From contig NZ_DF977002.1 in the NCBI RefSeq assembly GCF_001485475.2, forward strand, positions 218,426 through 282,425: a DNA stretch of 64,000 nt, in the 5' to 3' direction. Positions 34,087 through 42,757 of this stretch are shown piece by piece. Source of the DNA: Tepidanaerobacter syntrophicus. GTDB taxonomy: Bacteria; Bacillota; Thermosediminibacteria; Thermosediminibacterales; Tepidanaerobacteraceae. A program made the translations under genes and the position numbers. Numbering within the stretch: position 1 is the stretch's first letter; the number at the start of each line of letters is the position of its first letter. The notes below the pieces were generated by a model. That model worked only from the letters and a program-made list of their open reading frames with translations. It ran no database searches and had not been told where the DNA came from.

Positions 34087-34115
34087 TTATCAGTTAAGGC
34101 AGCTTATGTTATAAT
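34087..34115 (+). promoter_or_regulatory. pheA promoter
   Basis: TTATCA, a 17-bp spacer and an extended -10 TGTTATAAT (34107-34115). It is divergent from the pyr promoter. Confidence 0.65.
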
Positions 34116-34153
34116 CTATGAAAAGAAATTACAGTAAGCTGTGGAGGTTGATT

Positions 34154-35005
34154 ATGAATATAGGATTCTTAGGGCCGAAAGGTACATTTTCAGAGGAAGC
34201 TTTGGATGTTTGGATAGAAAAGTCAGGGACTGCCCCGGAAGCTTGCACAAAGATAGCCTTTCCCACGATTATCGATGTTATAAATGCGGTGGACAGTCAA
34301 ATCGATATGGGAATAGTTCCGATAGAAAATTCTCTTGAAGGTTCCGTTAATACCACCATTGACTGCCTTATTCACGAAGCTGATGCTAAGATTCATGCTG
34401 AAGTAGTGCTGCCTATCACTCAGCATCTTTTTGCAAAAGAAGAAATCCCTTTTGATAAAATCAAATACGTATATTCCCATCCTCAGGCTTTATATCAGTG
34501 CCGCAAGTTTTTGATGAAAAATCTGCCTAATGCAGAACTCAAAGAGGTATCCAGCACCGCAGAAGGAGCAAGAATAGCATCTGAATCAGCTTTGCCGGGC
34601 GTTGCCGCAGTAGGCGGAATATCTCTTGTAAAGCTCTACAACCTTAAAGTAATAGCAAATAATATACAAGACGGCAAAAACAATATGACACGGTTTTATG
34701 TTTTATCCGACAAAGATGCGGAACCTACAGGCAATGATAAAACTACTATTGTTTTTTCAACGGCTAACCGGCCGGGCAGTCTTTTTGCGTGTTTAAAGAT
34801 ATTTGCAGATAAAAATTTAAATTTAACAAAAATTGAGTCCAGGCCTTCCAGACGAGTTTTAGGAGAATATATTTTTTTCATCGAAGTAGAAGGCCACAGA
34901 CGCATAGAGCCTCTTAAATCGGCGATTGAAGAACTTAAGCGTATTTCGGGTTTTTGCAAAATTTTAGGATCTTATCCAAAAATGTGCTTGACTTTATCCA
35001 ATTGA
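34154..35005 (+). CDS. pheA: Prephenate dehydratase
   Basis: A 283-residue monofunctional prephenate dehydratase, converting prephenate to phenylpyruvate. ATG 34154 has SD GGAGG 6 nt before it; the longer frame to 34118 is rejected. Features are GFLGPKGTFSEEA at the N-terminus, PIENSLEGSVNTTID, HPQALYQCRKF, and a C-terminal ACT domain with the ESRPSRR phenylalanine-binding motif (about residues 232-240), so feedback inhibition by Phe is expected. It lies upstream of the aroF attenuator, with its own promoter. Confidence 0.95.
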   Translation: MNIGFLGPKGTFSEEALDVWIEKSGTAPEACTKIAFPTIIDVINAVDSQIDMGIVPIENSLEGSVNTTIDCLIHEADAKIHAEVVLPITQHLFAKEEIPFDKIKYVYSHPQALYQCRKFLMKNLPNAELKEVSSTAEGARIASESALPGVAAVGGISLVKLYNLKVIANNIQDGKNNMTRFYVLSDKDAEPTGNDKTTIVFSTANRPGSLFACLKIFADKNLNLTKIESRPSRRVLGEYIFFIEVEGHRRIEPLKSAIEELKRISGFCKILGSYPKMCLTLSN

Positions 35006-35016
35006 TTTCATATAAT
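34988..35016 (+). promoter_or_regulatory. Promoter of the aro operon leader
   Basis: TTGACT (34988-34993), a 17-bp spacer and TATAAT (35011-35016) overlap the 3' end of pheA. Transcription would start near 35023, giving a ~310-nt leader before aroF. Confidence 0.75.
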
Positions 35017-35059
35017 AATAAAAATACTTTTACATTTTATTTCGGAGGATTACAGATAA

Positions 35060-35230
35060 ATGGAAAACCTTAACGGAAAGACATTTGCAGGACTTTATTA
35101 CTTTTTTAGCCAGTACTATTTTTACTTTAGCACTGGTTATTGGTTCTGCAAAAAAATAGTCTTTTCCATAAGTGGGGTTTCCGGCAGATTTAAATATAGG
35201 TATAAGCCGTCTTTAGAGGCCGGCATATAG
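35060..35230 (+). CDS. Candidate aromatic leader peptide of the aro operon
   Basis: From ATG 35060 (SD CGGAGG at 35043-35048, 11-nt spacing) a 56-codon frame contains LYYFFSQYYFYFSTGYWF. Twelve of the 17 codons from 35096 to 35146 encode Tyr, Phe or Trp. It lies between a consensus promoter and a terminator placed directly before the DAHP synthase gene. This is how an amino-acid attenuation leader would look. The length exceeds classical leader peptides. A competing reading exists: in another frame, 35085-35159 encodes a hydrophobic segment ending AKK-stop, as if this were a frameshifted small membrane protein. I favour the leader but do not exclude the other. Confidence 0.5.
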   Translation: MENLNGKTFAGLYYFFSQYYFYFSTGYWFCKKIVFSISGVSGRFKYRYKPSLEAGI

Positions 35231-35267
35231 TTACTTAAACTGTCAAATTGTATTTTTTTACGCAGAT

Positions 35268-35301
35268 AAAAAAGAATCTCACTTGATGAGGTTCTTTTTT
35301 T
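35268..35301 (+). terminator. Conditional terminator (attenuator) before aroF
   Basis: AAAGAATCTCA (35271-35281), a CTTGA loop, TGAGGTTCTTT (35287-35297) and a T7 tract. It ends about 25 nt before the aroF SD. I see no promoter with good hexamers in the 35 bp left, so aroF transcription must read through it. Confidence 0.8.
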
Positions 35302-35336
35302 ATTTTACCAAAAAATTATTTTCAGGAGGGAAAGGT

Positions 35337-36350
35337 ATGATAGTTGTTATGAAGAAAAATGCAAATCCCAATGATGTTGAAGCTGTTAAAAACAAAATAG
35401 TTGATATGGGGCTGGAGGTTTATGAATCAATAGGCCTTAACTACCATATCATAGGCATGGTGGGAGATACCAGTAAGGTTGACTCAGAGGTTTTTGAGAG
35501 AATCGAAGGTGTGGAAAAAGTGATCCATGTTCAGGAACCTTACAAAAAAGCAGGCAGACTATTTCATCCGGAGGATTCAATAATTACCGTGGGAGGCAGA
35601 ACCATCGGGGGTAAAAAACTTGCAATAATCGCCGGGCCTTGTTCTGTGGAAAGCAGAGAGCAAATTCTAGAAGTTGCAGAAAAAGTGAAGGAGGCAGGTG
35701 CAGGTTTTTTGCGGGGAGGAGCTTTCAAACCTCGAACATCCCCTTACAGCTTCCAAGGCCTTAAAGAAGAAGGCATAGAACTTTTAAAAGAAGCTCGTGA
35801 AAGAACCGGCCTTCCCATTGTGGTGGAATTGATGTCACCGGACAAACTGGATCTTTTTGAAAGAGATGTAGATGTTATCCAGATAGGCGCACGGAATATG
35901 CAAAACTTTGAACTACTGAAAGCTGTGGGCAAAACTACTAAACCGATTTTACTCAAACGCGGACTTTCAGCAACTATTGAAGAGCTTTTGATGGCTGCCG
36001 AATATATCATGGCAGGCGGCAATGAAAATGTCATATTATGTGAAAGAGGTATTAGGACATTTGAGACTTATACCAGAAACACATTGGATTTAAGCGCAAT
36101 ACCTGTTATCAAAAAACAGAGCCACCTTCCGGTAATAGTCGACCCCAGCCATGCCGCAGGCATATGGTGGATGGTGGAACCTCTTGCCAAAGCTGCTGTG
36201 GCAGTGGGGGCAGACGGTTTGATGATAGAAGTGCATAACGATCCTCAAAATGCCTTATCAGACGGCAACCAATCCATAAAACCTGAAAAATTCCAGCATT
36301 TGATGGAAAGCATTAGAGAAATAGCAAAACTTCAGGGCCGAGAAATATAG
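35337..36350 (+). CDS. aroF: 3-deoxy-7-phosphoheptulonate (DAHP) synthase, type I beta with N-terminal regulatory domain
   Basis: A 337-residue enzyme condensing PEP and erythrose 4-phosphate, the entry to the shikimate pathway. ATG 35337 has SD CAGGAGGG; the longer frame to 35283 covers the terminator. Residues 1-70 form the ferredoxin-like regulatory domain seen in Thermotoga-type enzymes (MKKNANPNDVEAVKNKI). The TIM barrel follows, with AGPCSVES, GGAFKPRTSPY, GARNMQN, LLKRGL and DPSHAAG motifs. Binding of aromatic end products to the N-terminal domain is expected. Confidence 0.95.
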   Translation: MIVVMKKNANPNDVEAVKNKIVDMGLEVYESIGLNYHIIGMVGDTSKVDSEVFERIEGVEKVIHVQEPYKKAGRLFHPEDSIITVGGRTIGGKKLAIIAGPCSVESREQILEVAEKVKEAGAGFLRGGAFKPRTSPYSFQGLKEEGIELLKEARERTGLPIVVELMSPDKLDLFERDVDVIQIGARNMQNFELLKAVGKTTKPILLKRGLSATIEELLMAAEYIMAGGNENVILCERGIRTFETYTRNTLDLSAIPVIKKQSHLPVIVDPSHAAGIWWMVEPLAKAAVAVGADGLMIEVHNDPQNALSDGNQSIKPEKFQHLMESIREIAKLQGREI

Positions 36351-36361
36351 GGGTGGTCGAA

Positions 36362-37246
36362 TTGGACTTTTCTGACTTTAATATTGCCATAGTGGGTCTC
36401 GGACTTATAGGCGGTTCTCTTGCAATGTCCGTTAAAAAAAAGCTTAACCCTAAAAATTTATGGGGAATAGACGTAAACACCAATGTTTTAGATCATGCTG
36501 AAAGTACTAACATCATAGACAGGGGATTTTTGTCCGCAAGAGAACCCCTCCAAAAATCGGACATCGTATTTATTTGCATTTATCCCAGAGAAACTGTAGA
36601 ATTTGTAAAAGAGCATATGGATAATTTCAAACATGGTGCTATCATTATAGATGCGGCAGGTATTAAGGTTCCTCTTTTATCTGCTATAGCTCCTGTTTTA
36701 AGAGATGACATAGATTACATCAGCTGTCACCCCATGGCAGGCAGGGAAAGCAAGGGGTTGGAGTTTGCCGGAGACAATATCTTTGAAGGCGCAGATTATA
36801 TAATAACGCCTACCGAAAAAAATAAACCTGAAAACATCGAATTAATAAAAGAAATCGCAAAAACTCTGGGTTTCGGCAATGTGGTTTGTATCAACCCTTG
36901 TCTGCACGACGACATGATAGCATTTGTAAGCCATTTGCCTCATATCATCGCAGCATCAATAGTTCTGGATCCCATTATGGCCGAAGAAACCCTTTATACC
37001 GGCGGCAGCTTTCGGGATATGACGCGAGTAGCTCGGATAAACCCGGACCTCTGGGCTCAGCTGCTTCTTGACAATTCAGAATATGTTCTAAAACACTTAA
37101 AAATTTTTAAAGAAAATATATGGGATTTCGAAGAAGCTGTAAGTAAAAAAGACTACAGCCGCCTAAAATTTCTCTTGGCAAAGGCATGCGAGCGAAAGGA
37201 GAGTTTTGATCTGGGTGCCGACACTAGAAATAAATCTGAAAGATAA
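36362..37246 (+). CDS. tyrA: Prephenate dehydrogenase
   Basis: About 294 residues, forming 4-hydroxyphenylpyruvate for tyrosine. TTG 36362 is chosen because AGGGGTGG lies 5 nt before it; GTG 36353 lies inside that SD and is the alternative. The NAD-binding GLGLIGGS motif is near the N-terminus, followed by CHPMAGRESKG with the catalytic histidine and SHLPHIIAASI. There is no C-terminal ACT domain. The end overlaps the start of aroB by about 40 bp. Confidence 0.93.
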   Translation: MDFSDFNIAIVGLGLIGGSLAMSVKKKLNPKNLWGIDVNTNVLDHAESTNIIDRGFLSAREPLQKSDIVFICIYPRETVEFVKEHMDNFKHGAIIIDAAGIKVPLLSAIAPVLRDDIDYISCHPMAGRESKGLEFAGDNIFEGADYIITPTEKNKPENIELIKEIAKTLGFGNVVCINPCLHDDMIAFVSHLPHIIAASIVLDPIMAEETLYTGGSFRDMTRVARINPDLWAQLLLDNSEYVLKHLKIFKENIWDFEEAVSKKDYSRLKFLLAKACERKESFDLGADTRNKSER

Positions 37247-38282
37247 AAGTTACCCTATATGTGTAGAAGAAGGATTAATCACTAAAATCGGCGAAATGTT
37301 AAAAGGTATAACCGAGGCAAAAAAAGTCGCTGTTATTACCGATACGAATGTAGGCGCATTATACAGCGAAATAGTTATGAATTCACTGAGTACAGCCGGT
37401 TTTAGCCCTTGCCTTATACAGGTTGAGCCTGGTGAAAAAAGTAAATCTTGCGATACTCTTATGAAGGTCTATAAAAAGCTTATAATGAACAAAATAAGCC
37501 GCTGGGACATGGTTCTTGCATTGGGAGGCGGAGTTGTGGGAGATTTGGCAGGGTTTGCGGCGGCCACTTACTTGAGAGGCATACCCTATGTTCAGGTTCC
37601 TACAAGTCTTCTTGCTCAAGTTGACAGCAGTATAGGAGGCAAAGTAGGTATTGATCTTCCGGAGGGCAAAAATCTAATTGGAAGTTTTTATCACCCCTTA
37701 GCTGTATTTATAGACCCAAAGGTGCTTTTGACATTAAATGCAAGATTTTTCAGCGATGGAATGGCGGAAGTAGTAAAATATGGATGTATAAGGGACAGTG
37801 CACTATTTGAAAGACTTTTAAGCTTTGAGACAAAGGAAGAACTATTAGAACATATGGAAGACATAATTCTTGCATGCCTCAGCGTTAAAAAACAGGTTGT
37901 GGAAGAAGATGAGCGAGATATGGGCTCTCGAATGATACTAAACTTTGGCCACACCTTAGGACACGCCATCGAAAAATATTTCGGCTATACTACTTATACT
38001 CACGGTGAAGCGGTTGCTATGGGGATGTACCAAATAACTAAAAGAAGCGAGGAGCTTGGCATAACAGCAAATAATACCAGTACTTTATTGAAAAAAGTCC
38101 TTTTAAAATACAATCTTCCTTATAAGCTTCCCCCGGTAAATAAGCCTGAGCTTATAGCAAATATGAGTACGGATAAAAAAGGCAGTGGTTCATATCTTAA
38201 TATTGTGCTGCTAAAATCCATCGGCGAATGTTTTGTCAAGAAAATCGCCCAAGAAGAAATCCCGAAATTTTTTGCACTATAA
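37206..38282 (+). CDS. aroB: 3-dehydroquinate synthase
   Basis: A 358-residue NAD- and metal-dependent cyclase that turns DAHP into 3-dehydroquinate. Motifs are LALGGGVVGDLAGFAAATYL, DSSIGGKVGID, MAEVVKYG, NFGHTLGHAIE and HGEAVAMGM, which carry the metal ligands and the NAD site. TTG 37206 follows AAGGAG with only 4 nt, so GTG 37215 is also possible. The start lies within the end of tyrA, in another frame. Confidence 0.94.
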   Translation: MIWVPTLEINLKDKSYPICVEEGLITKIGEMLKGITEAKKVAVITDTNVGALYSEIVMNSLSTAGFSPCLIQVEPGEKSKSCDTLMKVYKKLIMNKISRWDMVLALGGGVVGDLAGFAAATYLRGIPYVQVPTSLLAQVDSSIGGKVGIDLPEGKNLIGSFYHPLAVFIDPKVLLTLNARFFSDGMAEVVKYGCIRDSALFERLLSFETKEELLEHMEDIILACLSVKKQVVEEDERDMGSRMILNFGHTLGHAIEKYFGYTTYTHGEAVAMGMYQITKRSEELGITANNTSTLLKKVLLKYNLPYKLPPVNKPELIANMSTDKKGSGSYLNIVLLKSIGECFVKKIAQEEIPKFFAL

Positions 38283-38304
38283 ATTGTCAAAGTAGGTGTT
38301 GTCA

Positions 38305-39609
38305 TTGAAAAACCTTGAGGTGTCACTTCCCTGTCCACAGGGCGAAGTTTTGGTTCCGCCGTCAAAAAGTATAAGTCATAGAGCCGTTATATGCGCAAGC
38401 CTTGCTCAGGGGAATAGTGTCCTCCAAAATGTAGCTTTTTCAGATGATATTTCGGCTACCATCCTGGGAATGCGGGCTTTTGGCGCAAATATCAGGTATC
38501 TGGGAAATTATATGGATGATAAAGCAAATGATATTTCTGTAGAAGGAATAAAGCCTGAGAATATACCGGAGAACCTCGTAATTGACTGCAAGGAGTCCGG
38601 CTCTACCCTGCGTTTTTTAATACCTGTTGCTCTGCTTTTCGGCAGTCATGTTACATTTACCGGCAGCGGCAGGCTTTTTTCGCGGCCCCTTGATGTTTAT
38701 TATGATATTTTTGAAAAACAGGGCATCCACTACCAACTTGGGGAAGATGGCTTATCCCTTACCGTCTTAGGAAAACTTAAGGCTGATATATTTGAGATAC
38801 CGGGCAATGTAAGCTCTCAGTTCATATCGGGTCTGCTTTTTGCTCTTCCATGCCTTGAAGGCGATTCTGAGATTATTATAAAATCTCCGCTGGAATCAAG
38901 GTCCTATATAGACCTTACGCTAGAAGTTTTGTCAAAATTCGGTATAAAGATAAAGAACCAAAATTATGAAAGATTTTTAATCAGTGGCAGTCAGAGTTAC
39001 AAACCCGCTGATTACATAGTGGAAGGAGATTTTTCCCAAGCCGCGTTTTGGCTTGCGGCAGGCGTTTTAGGGGGAGATGTTACTTGTCTTAATCTTAATA
39101 TTAATTCAAAGCAGCCGGACAAATACATAATCGATATAATTAAAAAAATGGGAGCAAAACCTATAATCGGCAGCAGTTTCATCAGAGCCAAGGCTTGTCG
39201 GACCGTCGGTTCTGTAATCGACGCCTCTCAGTGCCCTGACCTTGTTCCCATAGTTGCGGTGCTTGGAGCTCTAAGTTCCGGAACAACCCAAATAACAAAT
39301 GCTGAAAGGCTGAGACTCAAGGAATCGGACAGATTAAAGGCAATGTCCTCTGAACTTGGCCAATTGGGAGCAAAAATCCGGGAGCTGCCGGACGGTCTTA
39401 TAATAGAAGGGCGGGATATGTTAGAAGGCGGGGTAGTATACAGCTGGAATGACCATCGAATAGCAATGGCCCTTGCCATATCTTCCGTAAGGTGCAAAAT
39501 GCCCGTTATAATAAAGGGAAGCGATGCAGTAAATAAATCTTATCCGGGATTTTGGAAGGATTTTGTAAAGTTGGGAGGACAGATTGATGAGTTCTTCTTT
39601 CGGTCATAA
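38305..39609 (+). CDS. aroA: 3-phosphoshikimate 1-carboxyvinyltransferase (EPSP synthase)
   Basis: A 434-residue enzyme transferring the enolpyruvyl group of PEP to shikimate 3-phosphate. Motifs are PPSKSISHRA at the N-terminus, ESGSTLRFLIP, RPLDVYYDI, SSQFISGLLFA, LKESDRLKAM and WNDHRIAMALA. The start is TTG 38305 with SD AGTAGGTG; GTG 38296 lies inside that SD. The end overlaps aroC by 23 bp. Confidence 0.94.
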   Translation: MKNLEVSLPCPQGEVLVPPSKSISHRAVICASLAQGNSVLQNVAFSDDISATILGMRAFGANIRYLGNYMDDKANDISVEGIKPENIPENLVIDCKESGSTLRFLIPVALLFGSHVTFTGSGRLFSRPLDVYYDIFEKQGIHYQLGEDGLSLTVLGKLKADIFEIPGNVSSQFISGLLFALPCLEGDSEIIIKSPLESRSYIDLTLEVLSKFGIKIKNQNYERFLISGSQSYKPADYIVEGDFSQAAFWLAAGVLGGDVTCLNLNINSKQPDKYIIDIIKKMGAKPIIGSSFIRAKACRTVGSVIDASQCPDLVPIVAVLGALSSGTTQITNAERLRLKESDRLKAMSSELGQLGAKIRELPDGLIIEGRDMLEGGVVYSWNDHRIAMALAISSVRCKMPVIIKGSDAVNKSYPGFWKDFVKLGGQIDEFFFRS

Positions 39610-40696
39610 GTTTAAAATCACAATTTTTGGCGAATCTCACGGTAAGGCAATCGGCGTCGTTTTAGACGGACTGCCGCCGGGTATAAAGCTTGATATGGAA
39701 TTTATTAAATCAGAAATGGCAAGGCGCAGTCCCGGCAAGAGTTCTCTTTCCACTGCCAGAAGTGAGGCTGACGAGGTAGAAATTCTCAGCGGCTATTTTA
39801 ATGGCATGACTACAGGGGCTCCCCTTTGCGGTATAATCTTTAATCGAAATGTCCGATCTGAAGACTATTCGGCAATAAGAAACCTGATGCGTCCAAGCCA
39901 TGCAGATTATACCGCTTTTATAAAATACGACGGATTTTATGATTATAGAGGAGGAGGGCATTTTTCCGGCAGAATAACGGCTCCCCTGGTTTTTGCAGGT
40001 GCGATTGCAAAACAAATTCTCAGCACACAGAATATTGCAGTAGGAAGTCATATCAAAAGCATCCATAATATAGAAGATAAAAGTTTCGATTATGTAAATC
40101 TTAAGGCAGAAACCCTTGAATCCCTCAGATATCTTGCATTGCCTGTTCTAGACAAGGATGCCGGCGAAAAAATGGAAAAATGCATACTGAATGCAAAAGA
40201 AGAAAAAGATTCAGTAGGCGGTGTTATCGAAGCCGCAGTTGTAAACCTTGAGGCAGGACTGGGCTCTCCGTTTTTTGACAGCGTAGAAAGCCGTCTTGCC
40301 CATATACTATTTTCCATACCTGCTGTAAAAGGCGTTGAATTTGGGGCAGGTTTTGACATCACGAAAATGCGGGGCTTTAAGGCTAATGATGAATTTGTAA
40401 TAGAAAACGGCAAAATACGAACATCAACCAACAACAGCGGCGGCATAGCGGGGGGTATTACCAATGGAATGCCGATAATATTTAGGGTTGCGGTAAAGCC
40501 TACTCCCTCCATAAGCCTTCCTCAAAAAACCGTAGATATTTCAAAATTTGAGGAGTCTTCTATTTGTATAAAAGGCCGTCACGATCCTTGCATTGTTCCA
40601 AGGGCAGTGCCGGTGGTAGAAGCTGCTGCCTCTGTTGTAATTTTAGATTTCCTGCTGGAAAGGTACGGTGAAAAATGGATACAATGGAAAAACTAA
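39587..40696 (+). CDS. aroC: Chorismate synthase
   Basis: A 369-residue FMN-dependent enzyme forming chorismate from EPSP. Signatures are FGESHGKAIG, MARRSPGKS, GRITAPLVFAGAIAKQ and NNSGGIAGGITNGMPI. ATG 39587 has SD GGGAGG 8 nt upstream, inside the end of aroA. Its 3' end overlaps the chorismate mutase gene by 22 bp. Confidence 0.95.
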   Translation: MSSSFGHKFKITIFGESHGKAIGVVLDGLPPGIKLDMEFIKSEMARRSPGKSSLSTARSEADEVEILSGYFNGMTTGAPLCGIIFNRNVRSEDYSAIRNLMRPSHADYTAFIKYDGFYDYRGGGHFSGRITAPLVFAGAIAKQILSTQNIAVGSHIKSIHNIEDKSFDYVNLKAETLESLRYLALPVLDKDAGEKMEKCILNAKEEKDSVGGVIEAAVVNLEAGLGSPFFDSVESRLAHILFSIPAVKGVEFGAGFDITKMRGFKANDEFVIENGKIRTSTNNSGGIAGGITNGMPIIFRVAVKPTPSISLPQKTVDISKFEESSICIKGRHDPCIVPRAVPVVEAAASVVILDFLLERYGEKWIQWKN

Positions 40697-40944
40697 GAGA
40701 GCAGATTGACAGAATAGATAAAGAACTTGTAGCGTTGTTTGAAGAGCGGATGGAAGTATCTCGTCAAATTGCGCGCTATAAAGTAAAAAACAATCTGCCT
40801 ATAACAGACAAAGCGCGGGAAAAAGAAGTAATTGCAAAAAACATGCTTTATCTTAAAGACCCGACTCTCGGTCAAAAATTAGAGGAGTTCTTTGCTGTGA
40901 TTATAAAACTTAGCAAAGCAGTCCAGGAAGAGGTGAAGGAATGA
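40675..40944 (+). CDS. Chorismate mutase, AroQ class (monofunctional)
   Basis: An 89-residue all-helical AroQ-type mutase converting chorismate to prephenate. Features are LREQIDRIDKELVALFEER, then VSRQIARYKVKNNLPITDKARE (with the catalytic Arg and Lys) and a C-terminal FFAVIIKLSKAVQE helix. In many bacteria this domain is fused to PheA, TyrA or DAHP synthase; here it is separate and feeds both. It is coupled to its neighbours (overlaps aroC; ATGA overlap with aroE). Confidence 0.92.
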   Translation: MDTMEKLREQIDRIDKELVALFEERMEVSRQIARYKVKNNLPITDKAREKEVIAKNMLYLKDPTLGQKLEEFFAVIIKLSKAVQEEVKE

Positions 40945-41759
40945 GCAATATATATGGTCTTATAGGAGAAAAACTTTCTCACAGCTTTTCGCCGAAGATA
41001 CATGAAGCCTTTTTTGAAAAAACCGGCATATCGGGAAAATACGGCCTTTTTGAAGTAAAAAGAGAACTGCTGGCCGATGCAGTTGCAGGACTTAAGGCCC
41101 TCGGCATAAAGGGAGCAAATGTTACTATCCCCTATAAAACACAAATTATTAAATACTTGGATGATATTTCAGAGGAAGCAAAAAAGATAGGGGCGGTTAA
41201 TACCTTAATAATTCAGGAAGATAGAATATCAGGCGCAAATACTGATTATTACGGTTTTGGCATGATGCTCAAAAAATATAACATAGACCCGGCCGGTAAA
41301 ACTGCCGTAGTTTTAGGAACCGGCGGCGCATCTAGGGCAGTTGTATGCTATCTTTTAGATGCAGGGGCAAGGCGCATCGTCCTGGCAAGCCGCGGAGGCA
41401 AAAAGGCAGACTCTGTATTTCAAGACTTAGAGATAATATCATATGAAAAGCTAAGGAATATAAAAGAAGCTGATATTTTAGTTAACTGTACTCCTGTAGG
41501 CATGTATCCGAACGTAGATGCATCTCCTGTTTCAAAGGATGTAATTTCAAAATTCGGGGCTGTTGTTGATGTAATATACAATCCTCTAAAAACCCTTCTT
41601 CTTCAAATGGCGGAAGAACTTAATATTCCTGCGATAAACGGTATTTATATGCTTGTCGCTCAAGCGGCAAAGTCTCAGGAAATGTGGCACAAGATAGCTA
41701 TTTATGATACTGTGATAGACCAAGTTATTGAAGAAGATCTCAAAGATCTTCTTATATAA
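40941..41759 (+). CDS. aroE: Shikimate dehydrogenase
   Basis: A 272-residue NADPH enzyme reducing 3-dehydroshikimate to shikimate. Visible motifs are GEKLSHSFSPKIHEA, GANVTIPYK (catalytic lysine), NTDYYGFG (aspartate), the nucleotide loop LGTGGASRAVVCYL and INGIYMLVAQA. ATG 40941 overlaps the mutase stop as ATGA. It acts in the cytosol. Confidence 0.95.
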   Translation: MSNIYGLIGEKLSHSFSPKIHEAFFEKTGISGKYGLFEVKRELLADAVAGLKALGIKGANVTIPYKTQIIKYLDDISEEAKKIGAVNTLIIQEDRISGANTDYYGFGMMLKKYNIDPAGKTAVVLGTGGASRAVVCYLLDAGARRIVLASRGGKKADSVFQDLEIISYEKLRNIKEADILVNCTPVGMYPNVDASPVSKDVISKFGAVVDVIYNPLKTLLLQMAEELNIPAINGIYMLVAQAAKSQEMWHKIAIYDTVIDQVIEEDLKDLLI

Positions 41760-41786
41760 AATTTTCTTGTGTGAGGAAGATGGATT

Positions 41787-42296
41787 ATGAAAAATTACCG
41801 CAATATCGTTCTTACAGGCATGCCCGGCTCCGGCAAGACCAGTATTGGCAGGCTGCTTGCAGAAAATTTAAATATGTCCTTTTGTGATCTTGACGAATAT
41901 ATAGAAAATAAATTTGATAAAAGTATAAAGGAAATATTCAGGACTTGTGGAGAAAGATATTTTCGATCTATTGAAAGCCGTGTGGTAAGAGAAATTTCGG
42001 AGCGGAGAGGAACCGTAATTGCAACCGGCGGAGGCACTGTGCTCAACAGTGAAAATATGCGGCTTTTAAGGCAAAACGGCATAGTGTTCTTTATAAACCG
42101 GCCTCTTGAAAATATTATCAGCGACATAGATGCTTCTGTAAGGCCCCTTTTAGCTGATGACATTTCAAACATATACAAGCTTTATGATATAAGATATGAC
42201 CTTTACAAGGAATATTCGGATTTTGAGATTTTAAATGACAGAGAAATTTCAGATGCGGTTGATAGGATACTCAATATTGTAAAAACCATAGAATAA
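41787..42296 (+). CDS. aroK: Shikimate kinase
   Basis: A 169-residue P-loop kinase phosphorylating shikimate. It has GMPGSGKTSIGRLLAE (Walker A), FCDLDEYIE, FRTCGERYFR, and the ATGGGTVL motif with the adenine/shikimate loop RPLLADD. The canonical family loop reads GxMGxGKS; here MPGSGKT is used. The gene sits between aroE and aroQ with short gaps. Confidence 0.94.
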   Translation: MKNYRNIVLTGMPGSGKTSIGRLLAENLNMSFCDLDEYIENKFDKSIKEIFRTCGERYFRSIESRVVREISERRGTVIATGGGTVLNSENMRLLRQNGIVFFINRPLENIISDIDASVRPLLADDISNIYKLYDIRYDLYKEYSDFEILNDREISDAVDRILNIVKTIE

Positions 42297-42309
42297 GGAA
42301 GGTAAGATT

Positions 42310-42750
42310 ATGAACATAACTATCATAAATGGTCCAAATATAAATATGCTGGGAATTAGAGAAAGAGATGTTTATGGAATTAAAAGTTATGAAGAGGCAT
42401 GCGACTTGCTTTATAAGGCCGCCAAAGAAATGGATATATCCCTTGCTATCGTTCAAAGCAACAGCGAAGGCGAAATTATAGACTACATTCAAAAAGCTTA
42501 TGGAAAATTTGACGGTATCATCATAAATCCCGGAGCCTATACCCATTACAGCATCGCCATATATGATGCCATAAAATCCGTCAGTATACCTGCTATCGAA
42601 GTTCATATAAGCAATATCCACGCACGGGAGGAGTTTAGGAGAAAATCCGTTACTGCCGGCGCATGCATCGGGCAGATTTGCGGATTCGGCATCTATGGTT
42701 ATATAATGGCAATGCTGGGGCTAAAGGATTTTTTAAGCGGAAAAGGTTAA
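42310..42750 (+). CDS. aroQ: 3-dehydroquinate dehydratase, type II
   Basis: A 146-residue dodecameric type II dehydroquinase. Active-site motifs are NGPNINMLGIRE with the catalytic tyrosine stretch DVYG, SNSEGEIID, NPGAYTHYSIAIYDA and EVHISNIHAREEFRRKS. It removes water from 3-dehydroquinate and completes the pathway encoded in this cluster. ATG 42310 has SD GGAAGGT. It is the last gene of the aro operon and is convergent with murI, with only 7 bp between. Confidence 0.95.
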   Translation: MNITIINGPNINMLGIRERDVYGIKSYEEACDLLYKAAKEMDISLAIVQSNSEGEIIDYIQKAYGKFDGIIINPGAYTHYSIAIYDAIKSVSIPAIEVHISNIHAREEFRRKSVTAGACIGQICGFGIYGYIMAMLGLKDFLSGKG

Positions 42751-42757
42751 AACAGAA

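Noticed and set aside
35085-35159. Frameshifted small membrane peptide in place of the aro leader peptide
   Set aside because: It requires a base deletion near 35071 and has no SD in its own frame; kept as the alternative to the leader-peptide reading, not as a feature.
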